Below, in pieces: positions 32,638 to 41,093 of a DNA stretch of 64,000 bases (within the stretch, counting starts at the first letter, position 1; the number at the start of each line of letters is the position of its first letter). The stretch covers positions 3,100,001 through 3,164,000 of the forward strand of contig OZ244866.1 in assembly GCA_965221185.1 (NCBI GenBank), written 5' to 3'. This DNA comes from Aldehydirespirator sp965221185 (GTDB lineage Bacteria; Actinomycetota; Acidimicrobiia; Acidimicrobiales; Aldehydirespiratoraceae). The position numbers and the translations under genes were made by a program. The notes under the pieces were generated by a model that worked only from the letters and a program-made list of their open reading frames with translations, was not told the DNA's origin and did no database searches.

Positions 32638-32934
32638 ATGCCGCCAGAACTCGACGCTATCACCGAAGTCACTTCATGTGGAAGGCTGGGCAACGCCCTT
32701 CGCATCGCACGCCGTGCGCGAGGCATGACCCAAGCGGAATTGGGGGTTGCCGCTGGCGTCTCGCGTCCACAGATTTCGGCAATAGAGTCCGGTCTCGCCA
32801 ATCCCGGAATGGCTACGGTGATGCGCCTCCTTCGTGCATTGGACTGTTCCCTAACGGTTGTCCCCGCGGACCCCGATCAGTTCGACTTGGACGCCCACAT
32901 CGCACCGAGGATGCCACCCCATGACGGCTCTTAG
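32638..32934 (+). CDS. hipB: HipB-like antitoxin, module 2
   Basis: 98 residues from ATG 32638; the upstream frame has no conserved content. A Xre-type HTH lies at about 18-62 (LGNALRIARRARGMTQAELGVAAGVSRPQISAIESG) with the family's MTQAEL and S-x-IE-x-G motifs, then a Thr/Val-rich helix (CSLTVVPADPDQFDLDAHIAPRM). It overlaps hipA 2 by 14 bases. It should neutralise and co-repress with HipA 2; whether it also binds HipA 1 is unknown. HTH sequence differs from module 1 at the recognition helix, consistent with the different operators. Confidence 0.8.
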   Translation: MPPELDAITEVTSCGRLGNALRIARRARGMTQAELGVAAGVSRPQISAIESGLANPGMATVMRLLRALDCSLTVVPADPDQFDLDAHIAPRMPPHDGS

Positions 32935-34417
32935 CGTCGTCATGTCGGGCCGATTCGCGGGGGTTGCCACCGCGGGTGGCTCGGCTGCATCGACCAGGGT
33001 CGGCTTCGAGTACGACTCGGGCTACTTGGCGTTGCCTGACGCCACACCGCTGTCGGTGTCGGTGCCGCTGCAACCAGGCAGACACGAAATCGGAGTGTGG
33101 CTTGATGGTCTGTTGTCGGACAACCCCCTAGTGAGGGACCGCTGGCAGGTCGAACACAAGACTCCGACCACCCGAGCGATAGACCTTCTTGCCTCTCCGG
33201 TTGGAAGGGATTGCGCCGGTGCTGTGCAGTTCTGCCCGGAGGATGAAGTGGGCGCGATGCTGGCACGGGGTGGTGGGCTGCGTGAACTCAGCCAGCGCCG
33301 GGTCGCCGGGATTATTGACAGGTTGCGAGAGGATGAGACTGCGTGGTCACACGGCGAAGCGGACACTGCTTTCAGCCTCGCTGGGGCACAGGCTAAGACT
33401 GCTTTGCGATACGACCAGGGCCGATGGTGGCTGCCCTATAATGACTCTCCCACAACGCACATCCTCAAACCGGGCATCGGACGGTTCCCCGACAACGAAG
33501 TCATCGAGCACATCAGCCAGAGGGCCGCTGCGCTGTTGGGTATCAACGCCGCAGACACTCAATGCGTCAAGGTTCGCAGCAAGCGCGCCCTACTGGTCAC
33601 GCGCTATGACCGGTTCATTACACAGGAGGGAGAGTACCGACGCATCCATCAAGAAGACATGTGCCAAGCGCTAGGTGTGCCCACATCTCGAAAGTACGAG
33701 AACCGCCAGGGGCCAGGTGTTGCACAAGTCGCCGGTCTACTGTGGAGCACATCTTCTGCATCCGACGTTGACACTCGATTGTTCAGAGATGCTCTGATCT
33801 ACAACTGGCTAATCGTTGGTCCTGACGCTCACGCCAAGAACTACAGCCTGCTCTTGGACGGGGGCAGAGTACGCCTCGCCCCGCTCTACGATGTGTGCTC
33901 GATCTTGCCCTACCGCGACAGAATCGAACCCAACAGAACCACCCCCGTGTCCAAACTGAAACTCGCCATGAAGATCGGGCGAGACTATACGATCCACAGA
34001 GCCGACTACCGCCCCGCTTGGGAACGCACGTCAAAGGCGCTGGGGCTGCCCGCCGAAGAGACGCTTGACCGTGTTGAGGAGCTGTCCAAACGAGCGGCGG
34101 ATGCCGTGGGGGAAGCGATTGACGAAACGCCGCGATGGGTGCGCTCATCCAAGCACGTCGGCCTGCTGCACAAAGAAGTCACTCAGCGTGCACGGCACTG
34201 CGGGTTCCTGCGGCATATGTCATCTCCGTCGCAATATGGAAAACTCACATCCGGCAACGACATGGGTCTCTCGTTCCGAAAGACAGGAGCAGAAGTCCTA
34301 AGCGCTGACCGTCCCGTGACGCGCAAGCTCTGCACCCACATAGGAGAGCGATCCAACAAGAGATGCGTCCGATCCGCTGGGCACAAACCGCCGCATCGCT
34401 ACAAGAAGAGGCGATAG
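32921..34417 (+). CDS. hipA: HipA-like Ser/Thr kinase toxin, module 2
   Basis: 498 residues from ATG 32921. It has FSLAGAQAKTAL (Ser loop and Lys region), YRRIHQEDMCQALG, GPDAHAKNYSLLL with the catalytic Asp and APLYDVCS with the metal-binding Asp, so the kinase looks active. It is collinear with HipA 1 but clearly diverged. The C-terminal extension ends KLCTHIGERSNKRCVRSAGHKPPHRYKKRR, a C-x8-C...H...H knuckle comparable with the tail of HipA 1. It lies inside the surface-protein locus, between the membrane protein and the prepilin genes, and is convergent with the 34442-35488 gene. Confidence 0.85.
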   Translation: MTALSVVMSGRFAGVATAGGSAASTRVGFEYDSGYLALPDATPLSVSVPLQPGRHEIGVWLDGLLSDNPLVRDRWQVEHKTPTTRAIDLLASPVGRDCAGAVQFCPEDEVGAMLARGGGLRELSQRRVAGIIDRLREDETAWSHGEADTAFSLAGAQAKTALRYDQGRWWLPYNDSPTTHILKPGIGRFPDNEVIEHISQRAAALLGINAADTQCVKVRSKRALLVTRYDRFITQEGEYRRIHQEDMCQALGVPTSRKYENRQGPGVAQVAGLLWSTSSASDVDTRLFRDALIYNWLIVGPDAHAKNYSLLLDGGRVRLAPLYDVCSILPYRDRIEPNRTTPVSKLKLAMKIGRDYTIHRADYRPAWERTSKALGLPAEETLDRVEELSKRAADAVGEAIDETPRWVRSSKHVGLLHKEVTQRARHCGFLRHMSSPSQYGKLTSGNDMGLSFRKTGAEVLSADRPVTRKLCTHIGERSNKRCVRSAGHKPPHRYKKRR

Positions 34418-34441
34418 GCGTATAGAGGCCCTCGGTGGCTT

Positions 34442-35488
34442 CTATGCGATGTTGAACCGCATCCTATCGATGGAGCAGTGGGGTGCCCCTTGGATGCGGT
34501 CCTCTCTGCTGGAGGCAACGCACACGACGATCTCCACTCCGGCTATCCGATCCAACTCGGAGACTGTGTGGGGATCGGTAAGGGTGGTGGAAGCATTGAC
34601 CGGCCGTGCGGTCGCGACTGTGGGCATCCGTAGCCGGTCAGGTGGGCTGGTGGGGGGCCACTGCTCTTCGGGGTCGTGAGGCTCGGGGCAGTCTCCACGC
34701 CACGAATAGGCAGGGGTGTCGTCATCGAGGGCGTGCGGGTGCCGCCATCTGAGGCACCACCACTCCACGTCGGTGTAGATGAGACGATCCGGGTTGACGG
34801 TTTCCACGAAGCACTGAGCCGATGGCAGGAACGGCACGTCGGGTTCGTCGGGATCGCGAGCGGAACTGGGTGGCGGATTCAAGCGGTCATGGCAATCATC
34901 GGGGGGTTCTTCGTCCCATGACCGAACGAGCAACCGGCCACCGCCGTGGTTGTCCGCCTTGACGAATTCGCCTGTCACTCGTGACTGCACTTCTAGTTCG
35001 AGTTCGTCGGTGTCTCCTTCCAGAAGGAGGCAGCGACGTTGGCGCAGGTCTCGTGAAGGATCGGAGGGATCGGGGCCAGTTGTGAGCCAGCACGCCCCAT
35101 ACCCCGTTTCCACAGGATTGGTGGTGGGATCATCGTCATCATTGAAGTTATAGATCGGAGTGGCAAAGGCAAGCTCATCTGCTGGTACTTCTATGAGTGA
35201 TGCTCCGGCGATGAGCTTCTTTCGGAAGCACTTGTCACTGTAAGCGGCATCTGGTCCCCCTGTCGGTGAGGCGCACTCTTCGATTGAATCAATCGACGTG
35301 AACAACTCTGCCAGTTCCGCTCTGGCTTGTATGCCTTCGTCATTGTCGGGTTGTGCGGTAGCAAGCCGGAAAGTGAATCCCAGCATTCCCAGAGCACCAG
35401 AAAACAGCAGCCCGACAATCGCCATTGCCACGATAGTGCCAGCGAGTGTTTCCCCCCGATCATCACGATTGTCGTGTAGATTCAACAT
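34442..35488 (-). CDS. prepilin-like protein A
   Basis: 348 residues from the ATG at 35486-35488, chosen because it puts the R-D-D-R-G signal at residues 8-12. The class III signal MLNLHDNRDDRGETLAGTIVAMAIVGLLFSGALG is followed by a long globular domain with many Cys and Trp (CLLLEGDTDELELEVQS; WWCLRWRHPH). The Glu normally at +5 after the cleavage Gly is replaced by Gly (G-ETLAG). PilV/PilW-type minor pilins have this layout. It is divergent from prepilin B with start codons only one base apart, so the two genes share a control region inside each other's leader sequence. Confidence 0.6.
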   Translation of the reverse strand: MLNLHDNRDDRGETLAGTIVAMAIVGLLFSGALGMLGFTFRLATAQPDNDEGIQARAELAELFTSIDSIEECASPTGGPDAAYSDKCFRKKLIAGASLIEVPADELAFATPIYNFNDDDDPTTNPVETGYGACWLTTGPDPSDPSRDLRQRRCLLLEGDTDELELEVQSRVTGEFVKADNHGGGRLLVRSWDEEPPDDCHDRLNPPPSSARDPDEPDVPFLPSAQCFVETVNPDRLIYTDVEWWCLRWRHPHALDDDTPAYSWRGDCPEPHDPEEQWPPTSPPDRLRMPTVATARPVNASTTLTDPHTVSELDRIAGVEIVVCVASSREDRIQGAPHCSIDRMRFNIA

Positions 35489-35489
35489 A

Positions 35490-35996
35490 GTGCCGTTTGT
35501 TACACTATCACGAGACGACAGAGGTTCTATGCTTGCAGAAACCATCGTAGCGATGGTGCTGCTTGGGCTATTGATGACTGGAACATTGCGTTTGAACGCT
35601 GTCGCCGTGAGCGGGCTGCTCACCAGAGAATCCTTGGAGAACATGGCAGAAATAGCAGGAGACTATCTCAACGAAGCACGACTCGGTGATTGCACAAACT
35701 GGAATGGGAGCAACACGGACCACTATTGTTATGCGCCAGTCTCAACGCACTCCACAAGTGCGGTTCCCACACAACTAGCAACCCCCGTTTGTCCCTCAAC
35801 ATACGACCAAACCCGAGGTTCAGGCGTCGAGTTCACTTTGGAACGCAGCCTGCCAGAAGTTCGCTTTGAGATGCATGTAGTCGTCATGGATTGTTACGTC
35901 ACCATATCTGGTAGTGACACTCCGGTGAGAATCGTGACAGTTTCGGGCAATGGCAAGACACTTCAACGGGCGTCTGTGGGGGCTGCGTCACCGTGA
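35490..35996 (+). CDS. prepilin-like protein B
   Basis: 168 residues from the GTG at 35490; a TTG at 35469 would add seven residues. The signal RDDRG-SMLAETIVAMVLLGLLMTG is a complete type IV prepilin signal: processing Gly, Glu at +5 and a 20-residue hydrophobic helix. The rest is a small domain with four cysteines. Its stop overlaps the start of the large PilX-like gene (GTGA). It has the length of a minor pilin or pseudopilin and would be cleaved by a prepilin peptidase encoded elsewhere. Confidence 0.65.
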   Translation: MPFVTLSRDDRGSMLAETIVAMVLLGLLMTGTLRLNAVAVSGLLTRESLENMAEIAGDYLNEARLGDCTNWNGSNTDHYCYAPVSTHSTSAVPTQLATPVCPSTYDQTRGSGVEFTLERSLPEVRFEMHVVVMDCYVTISGSDTPVRIVTVSGNGKTLQRASVGAASP

Positions 35997-38617
35997 TCCG
36001 GCTGAACCGGAAGGCACCTGACCGCAACGACTCCGGGATGATACTCGGCGTGACCATTGTTGCCTTGTTCCTGTTCGCGATGGCGGGAACCGCCCTTGCT
36101 TTGGTGATGGCCGCTCACATGAGGGCGCTCGTTGGCCGCTACGCCGACTCTGAAGCGGCGAACGTGCTCGCCTCCGCGGAGAATCTCATCGGTGAGCTGG
36201 TCGTCAGCAACGGCCCAGAAGAAGCGTGCGAAGCGTTGCACATCAGCCACCCGGCTGACCCAGCCAATCCACCAACGGCGTGCCTCGCAGGGCCGACCGA
36301 CTGGACGAGCTGGATGTCGCTGCCTGGGCGCGACGGATGCGTCGGGAATGTGCTGGAGGGATGCTGGACGGTGCGTTTCTCCAAGAGCGTGCAGACGGTC
36401 CATGTGCCCGGAAGAGCAGCCACAGCCACTCCTGTGGAACTGCCAGTCTGGTCGGCAACGGTGATAGCGGCGGCTCGTTGTGATCGGATGCCAACAGGCG
36501 TCGACGACGCAGCCGACGTGTGCAGGGTCGTCACCGACGAGACGGCGATCACCTACGAAACGAACCCGCCACCGGTGTATCCGACGCTGCTGTACTCGGG
36601 CCGATTGGTTCCCACCACCGAAAACACCGCTACAGCCGACTGCCCCAACAGCCCCGACAGCACTCCGGTCTGGTGCTACATTCCAGAACGGTCTCGCCCT
36701 CCCGCCGATGTCCGGGTCTCGGCAGCAGCGGAGGTTTCCCAAGCCGGACTCTTCGTCAACGACGTGCCCGGCTTCCAATGCTCAGCCGGTCGCTGCGAGA
36801 TCACCCCCACCGGACTCGATCCCGCGCTCGCCCGAACCTTAGAGGGGCTACCGCCTCTCACTCTCGAAGAAGGAGCCTGCACCAGCAGCCCGGCAGTGGT
36901 GGATTGGACACGTCCGTCGCTAATCGCAGACCGCCCCACATCCACACTCCCCGACGACATCCCAGCCGACACACCGGGCTTGGTCGTGGCCACGGGCAAC
37001 GTCACCATCACCGAGAGCTTCGCTGCCCCCATAGGCCAGCCGCTGCTAATCGTGTCCGGCTGCCACATCGTCATCGGTGAGTGCGTCATCGACCACTACG
37101 CCTACGACGCCAATCAGGCTGCCTTCGAGACCACCGCGACAGAGGCGAACAGCGGCACCTACCCGGAACTGCGCCTATGCGAGGAACCCGACCCCACCAA
37201 CCACTTGACCGTTGGCGATCCGGTGCCCGGCTCCATGCGTCTCGCCCCTGCGGATATCAGAATCGAGAACGTCATCATCGTCGCGGCTGGAGGTGTGTGG
37301 GCGGCAGACCTCACCGAACCGGCGAGCGACCCGTGCCCGATCCTGGATGACCCCAACACCACTGACGTTGATGAGAGCGCGCCCGGCTATCAGGCACCCG
37401 TTCTGACCATCACCGGCTCCGTAATCACCGGCCACGCTGGAGCCACCAGCCGCCTGCGCGACTGTGACCTCCTAATCTTGAACGGCGCTGAGAAGATCGT
37501 CGCCGGATATGAGCGCCTGAGCGACCTCCCAGCCGATAGAGACCAGTGGGCAACCGCAGACATCAAGTGGTGGCCCAGCCGGGAGCAGCACCGGGTGTGG
37601 CGCAGACAGGGAGCCGCCGTCAGGGTCAGCGTCGAAGAGGCCCCGACCGGTGATGCGGGGCTGACCGTCAACCCTGCTGCGGTGACCGTTACCGAAGGCT
37701 CCACCGCAGGCAGACTGTTCTCTGTCGAGTTGGCTTCCGAACCGTCAGCCGACGTGACCGTGACGGTGAGCCAACAACCCTCCGCGGTGCTGTTGGTGAC
37801 CCCCACGACCTTGACGTTCACCACCACCAACTGGGACAGACCTCAGTACGTGACCGTGAGCGCTTCCGCCTACCAAGATGACGACACCACCGATTCTCGG
37901 ATGACGGCCACGCTCACCTCGTCGTCTACCGACAGCGGCTACAGCGGGTTGCAACCGGTCGTGGTGGACATCACCATCACCGACGACGACATCCCGCCCG
38001 CTCTGGAGGTGAGCGTTGCATCTCTGACGGTGAACGAGGGCGGGTCGGACACGTTCACGGTGAACCTGAACACAGCACCGTCAGCTCCGGTCACGGTGAG
38101 CTTCGTGTCCGGCGACACCTCGACGGCGACCGTCACACCAGTATCGCTGACCTTCACGGACTCCGACTTCGACACGCCGCAGACCGTCACCGTCCACGGC
38201 ACAGACGACAGCGACTACACCGACGAAAGCACCACCGTCACAGCCACCGCCGCCAACGGCGGCTACGACACAGTGACCGCCTCTGTTGCCGTAGCAGTCA
38301 CCGACGACGAACCCACCGCCACGGACGCCGCCGCCTACGTCCAAGCCAGAGACAAGCTAGCGGACTACATCTCCAACACCTTCGGGTCGGGCTACCGCAC
38401 TGAACCCTGGTATCACAGTGCCTACATCCAAGAGGCCAACACCTTCAGAGCACAAGCCGCCCTCGATGGCCGTATCCCACTGGGCGAAGCCGACAACGCG
38501 CGCGACTTCAGGAGAACCCTGCCTGGCACCACCGAAGAAATCAACGACGCCATCGACACGCTCGCCGTCGCGGTCGGGCTGCCCCAAGCGATGATCGACG
38601 CAGCCGAAGGCGAGTAG
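35993..38617 (+). CDS. PilX-like protein with beta-sandwich repeats
   Basis: 874 residues from GTG 35993. The signal RNDSG-MILGVTIVALFLFAMAGTALALVMA resembles PilX-type prepilin leaders; the +5 position is Val. A 500-residue Cys-rich region follows, then from about residue 540 two or three Ig-like/Calx-beta-like repeats (LTVNPAAVTVTEGSTAGRLFSVELASEPSADVTVTVSQ; LEVSVASLTVNEGGSDTFTVNLNTAPSAPVTVSF), each ending in ITDDD or VTDDE. Known PilX proteins are about 150-200 residues, so this is a giant version with a repeat rod grafted on. It is translationally coupled to prepilin B. A tip adhesin on a pilus is the simplest reading. Confidence 0.65.
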   Translation: MIRLNRKAPDRNDSGMILGVTIVALFLFAMAGTALALVMAAHMRALVGRYADSEAANVLASAENLIGELVVSNGPEEACEALHISHPADPANPPTACLAGPTDWTSWMSLPGRDGCVGNVLEGCWTVRFSKSVQTVHVPGRAATATPVELPVWSATVIAAARCDRMPTGVDDAADVCRVVTDETAITYETNPPPVYPTLLYSGRLVPTTENTATADCPNSPDSTPVWCYIPERSRPPADVRVSAAAEVSQAGLFVNDVPGFQCSAGRCEITPTGLDPALARTLEGLPPLTLEEGACTSSPAVVDWTRPSLIADRPTSTLPDDIPADTPGLVVATGNVTITESFAAPIGQPLLIVSGCHIVIGECVIDHYAYDANQAAFETTATEANSGTYPELRLCEEPDPTNHLTVGDPVPGSMRLAPADIRIENVIIVAAGGVWAADLTEPASDPCPILDDPNTTDVDESAPGYQAPVLTITGSVITGHAGATSRLRDCDLLILNGAEKIVAGYERLSDLPADRDQWATADIKWWPSREQHRVWRRQGAAVRVSVEEAPTGDAGLTVNPAAVTVTEGSTAGRLFSVELASEPSADVTVTVSQQPSAVLLVTPTTLTFTTTNWDRPQYVTVSASAYQDDDTTDSRMTATLTSSSTDSGYSGLQPVVVDITITDDDIPPALEVSVASLTVNEGGSDTFTVNLNTAPSAPVTVSFVSGDTSTATVTPVSLTFTDSDFDTPQTVTVHGTDDSDYTDESTTVTATAANGGYDTVTASVAVAVTDDEPTATDAAAYVQARDKLADYISNTFGSGYRTEPWYHSAYIQEANTFRAQAALDGRIPLGEADNARDFRRTLPGTTEEINDAIDTLAVAVGLPQAMIDAAEGE

Positions 38618-38639
38618 CCGCAGCAGCTACCGCTCCGGG

Positions 38640-38795
38640 GTGTCGCGAAGCACCGAGCAGCTCTTCTGGTCGGCGGTCCTGCTCGTGCTGGTCGCCATCC
38701 TGCACTTCACCGGCTTGTTCGCAGCCACCCTCGGCTGGACAGGCGACTTCTTGCTCGATCAGGTCGAGCAGATCGGCAACACGCAGCCTGAGTGA
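38640..38795 (+). CDS. 51-residue mini membrane protein, paralogue of 10059-10274
   Basis: GTG 38640 to TGA 38793-38795. The product starts MSRSTEQLFW, has one helix (SAVLLVLVAILHFTGLFAATL) and ends GWTGDFLLDQVEQIGNTQPE, nearly the same tail as the protein at 10059-10274 and again followed by TGACC. It lacks the basic N-terminal extension of that paralogue. Twenty-two bases separate it from the PilX-like gene. No ribosome site is obvious. The conserved tail across 28 kb argues that it is real. Confidence 0.55.
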   Translation: MSRSTEQLFWSAVLLVLVAILHFTGLFAATLGWTGDFLLDQVEQIGNTQPE

Positions 38796-38876
38796 CCATC
38801 ACAGCGGCGCTCGGGATGATCGTGGCAGCAGGAGGCCCACATCCCCCTCCATGGGGTTCCCGGTGTGCTTGTCCGG

Positions 38877-39389
38877 CTACAGGCTGCGAGCGGCTACTTG
38901 GAGCCGTTCGGTCACGTCGGTGCCTTGATCCATGAGAGCTTGGTTGGGGACAAGCACATGCCCGTTGACATGGGAGCGGTAGCGAGCGTTTCCTGGTTTC
39001 TTGACCGTTTCACGGGAGAGTTCGGCTGCCACAGTCACACTGAGATCGCTCGGATCGAGAACCACCACGACCATGGCGTCGAACTCCCACGAACGAAAGG
39101 CTGAAGTGATGTTCGAGCCGACCTTGGGATAGTTGAGCGCCCTTGCCTTGACCTCTAGACGCCTTCCGTCGCCCGCGATCACGTCGTAGCCCTTCTCGCT
39201 CCTCGCGGCAAGCTGGCCCTCGTAAGCGACCTTCACCAACAATTCTGCCCAGTCGCCCGTAGGCGCGTTGAGCGAGCGGACGACCCCTCGTCGGATTAGC
39301 TCAAAGAGCGTTTGACGATGAAGCCGGATCAAGTCGAAGACGGAGAGGTCTTCGACACGCACCGACGACGCATTGGAGCTGCCTGCCAC
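38877..39389 (-). CDS. PD-(D/E)XK-like protein
   Basis: 170 residues from GTG at 39387-39389. A helical N-terminus (FDLIRLHRQTLFELIRRG) leads to GDWAELLVKVAYEGQLAARSEKGYDVIAGDGRRLEVKARAL: a conserved Glu in the helix (E-L-L-V), then D in GYDVI and E-V-K, the classic order of the PD-(D/E)XK nuclease core. The rest contains a strand pair (AMVVVVLDPSDLSVTVAAEL). I know this arrangement from uncharacterised proteins beside restriction and mobile genes. All core residues are present, so DNA cleavage is possible but not shown. Confidence 0.6.
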   Translation of the reverse strand: MAGSSNASSVRVEDLSVFDLIRLHRQTLFELIRRGVVRSLNAPTGDWAELLVKVAYEGQLAARSEKGYDVIAGDGRRLEVKARALNYPKVGSNITSAFRSWEFDAMVVVVLDPSDLSVTVAAELSRETVKKPGNARYRSHVNGHVLVPNQALMDQGTDVTERLQVAARSL

Positions 39390-39459
39390 GGGCGGCAGCC
39401 TAAGCCCCGGCGCGCTGCTTGTAGCGTGAGCCTCGTTCTCGTCTATCGCTGCTGCGAAG

Positions 39460-39555
39460 TCACCAGCCGAGCCACCCCTGCTGCCACGCGATCCCCAACG
39501 CTATGAGCAACGGCAGCCACACCCCCACCCACGACGTTTGTTTCCTGCTCGCCAT
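39460..39555 (-). CDS. 31-residue membrane micro-protein
   Basis: ATG at 39553-39555 with GGGAG four bases upstream; a longer open frame upstream has no protein-like character. The product MASRKQTSWVGVWLPLLIAL continues GIAWQQGWLGW: basic start, one helix, Trp-rich end. It lies 35 bases after the end of the endonuclease/exonuclease/phosphatase-type gene and may be co-transcribed with it. Confidence 0.45.
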   Translation of the reverse strand: MASRKQTSWVGVWLPLLIALGIAWQQGWLGW

Positions 39556-39590
39556 GTCGCTCCCGCTATCAAGTCTGTCGGCAGCGGCTG

Positions 39591-40730
39591 TCAGGCCGTG
39601 AGGGGCAGCCGCAACCACAAAGGTATGTGGTCGCTCACGGAGTCCTTGACCCTTGCCCAGAGCGCCCTTTGTTCTGCGTTTCCGAGTTCTTTCCATGCCT
39701 TGTCATGAATCGCTTCGCTGAACAGTTCCATGAAGTCGAACACGCCGTAGTCGGGGCCTTCGAGGGTCAGGGGCATCAGCTCGTTCTGGTCGTAGGTCGG
39801 CAGCCTCCGATCATGTGCGAAGAGTCCGATGTGGTCGTAGGTCTCTGACAGGCGGGCGTTGGTGCGGAACACTTCATCGCGGCCCTTGTGCCTGTCAAGG
39901 AACGGGAAGTTGATGTGTGCTCCTGCCTTGGTGAGCTTGGCGTCTAGCTCCTTGATCTCCTTGTCTACACGGAGACGATCCGTCTCGGGGTTGTCGAAGT
40001 CCAAGTTGAGGTCGCCCATCAGGACCAGGTTGATGCTGTCGTCACCAGCGAGGCGGCTCTTTAGCAGGTCCATCAGTGCAGTGAACTCTCGACGGGGGTC
40101 AGCACCACCGTCACCCCAGATGAGATGGGCATTGACAGCCATGAAGTCGTACGGCTCCGGCCCGCCCATACGAAACACGACGCCGTGCGGCTGACGCGCG
40201 AACGTCACGAAGAACGGCGGATCGAACTCGCCCGCATCGCCCTCACACGCCTCTAGCGCCTCGATCAGAGCTGCCTTGTTGTCAACGAGGGTCTTGAACG
40301 TCTTGGTTCTGTCATAGGTGATGTCACTGGCTACATCCATGCGCTCCAAGACGGGCCATCGGTAGATGAACCCGAGGCGCTCTCTAAGGCCGCGCTCCCC
40401 AGCGAACGCTCCCGTCTCGTCGGACACCACCAAGGCGAACCCTTCGCTGTCACCATCGACGTGCCTCGCGAGTTCCAGCAGGAGACGCCGCAAGCCGCTG
40501 AGGTCCGACATGATCTCCTGCACGGCCAGCAGATCGAACTGGGCGCATGTCCTCGCCAGGAACTCCCACTCGCCATCGGTGCGCTTCTCGGGGTCACCGA
40601 GCTTGCGGATGTTGAACGAGCCGAGCAGCGCCGAACCGTCACGCCGCTCCGGGAAGCCGTACCGCTCCGGGGCCTCATCGAGCCGCCCGTTGATGCACTT
40701 CCATTCCTCAGGGTCAAAGTGATCAGCCAT
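39591..40730 (-). CDS. endonuclease/exonuclease/phosphatase-fold protein
   Basis: 379 residues from the ATG at 40728-40730 (GGAGG upstream). The fold's motifs are present: GSFNIRKLG (the N of motif I), LLAVQEI (catalytic metal Glu), AVNAHLIWG (H), LMGDLNLD (D-x-N), TYDHIGL and the late SDHIP (SDH). Length and spacing fit DNase I/exonuclease III-like members acting on nucleic acids or phosphate esters. A candidate LexA box lies 80 bases upstream, suggesting induction by DNA damage. The C-terminus (LWLRLPLTA) recurs as a DNA fragment near 9177-9200, in front of HEPN gene 2. Confidence 0.75.
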   Translation of the reverse strand: MADHFDPEEWKCINGRLDEAPERYGFPERRDGSALLGSFNIRKLGDPEKRTDGEWEFLARTCAQFDLLAVQEIMSDLSGLRRLLLELARHVDGDSEGFALVVSDETGAFAGERGLRERLGFIYRWPVLERMDVASDITYDRTKTFKTLVDNKAALIEALEACEGDAGEFDPPFFVTFARQPHGVVFRMGGPEPYDFMAVNAHLIWGDGGADPRREFTALMDLLKSRLAGDDSINLVLMGDLNLDFDNPETDRLRVDKEIKELDAKLTKAGAHINFPFLDRHKGRDEVFRTNARLSETYDHIGLFAHDRRLPTYDQNELMPLTLEGPDYGVFDFMELFSEAIHDKAWKELGNAEQRALWARVKDSVSDHIPLWLRLPLTA

Positions 40731-40810
40731 GCCGCCTCCAGCGAATCTCACGCCTGTCATTTCGTGCCTGTCACCCTACGCGGCCGGAGGCAACATTCCA
40801 CCCGATAAGC

Positions 40811-40822
40811 GAACGAACGTTC
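40811..40822. promoter_or_regulatory. candidate SOS (LexA) box
   Basis: GAACGAACGTTC fits GAAC-N4-GTTC, the half-sites of actinobacterial/Firmicute LexA boxes, and sits 81 bases upstream of the 39591-40730 gene in a 263-base gap. Confidence 0.45.
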
Positions 40823-40994
40823 ACCCCTATCCGATGAGGGCTGATCGATCTGGCGCTGCCGTGATCTCTGAGGCTCAGCCTGCTAACCCGGCAACGGTGG
40901 CATCGCCGGACTTCGGCTCTTGCCGAACAGCAGGCCGACTCAGGGTCGGAACAGGTTTCTGATCATGGTCGCCTCCGAGACTATTGGAGGAGTC

Positions 40995-41093
40995 ATGCAC
41001 GGTCGGATCACCGAGAACCCTAGGCAGGGGGCTTATGTCGAATGGTGCCCAAGCCGCTTAGCGTTAGGCGAATCCGCAGAGGGCTTGACCTAA
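40995..41093 (+). CDS. possible 32-residue protein
   Basis: ATG 40995 is preceded by GGAGGAGTC, a near-ideal ribosome site, and the frame MHGRITENPRQGAYVEWC... runs to TAA 41091-41093. No domain is visible. The strong site is the main argument for it. Confidence 0.35.
   Translation: MHGRITENPRQGAYVEWCPSRLALGESAEGLT

Noticed and set aside
36139..37435. Minus-strand frames within the PilX-like gene
   Set aside because: No motifs or ribosome sites; antisense of a clear prepilin-signal protein.
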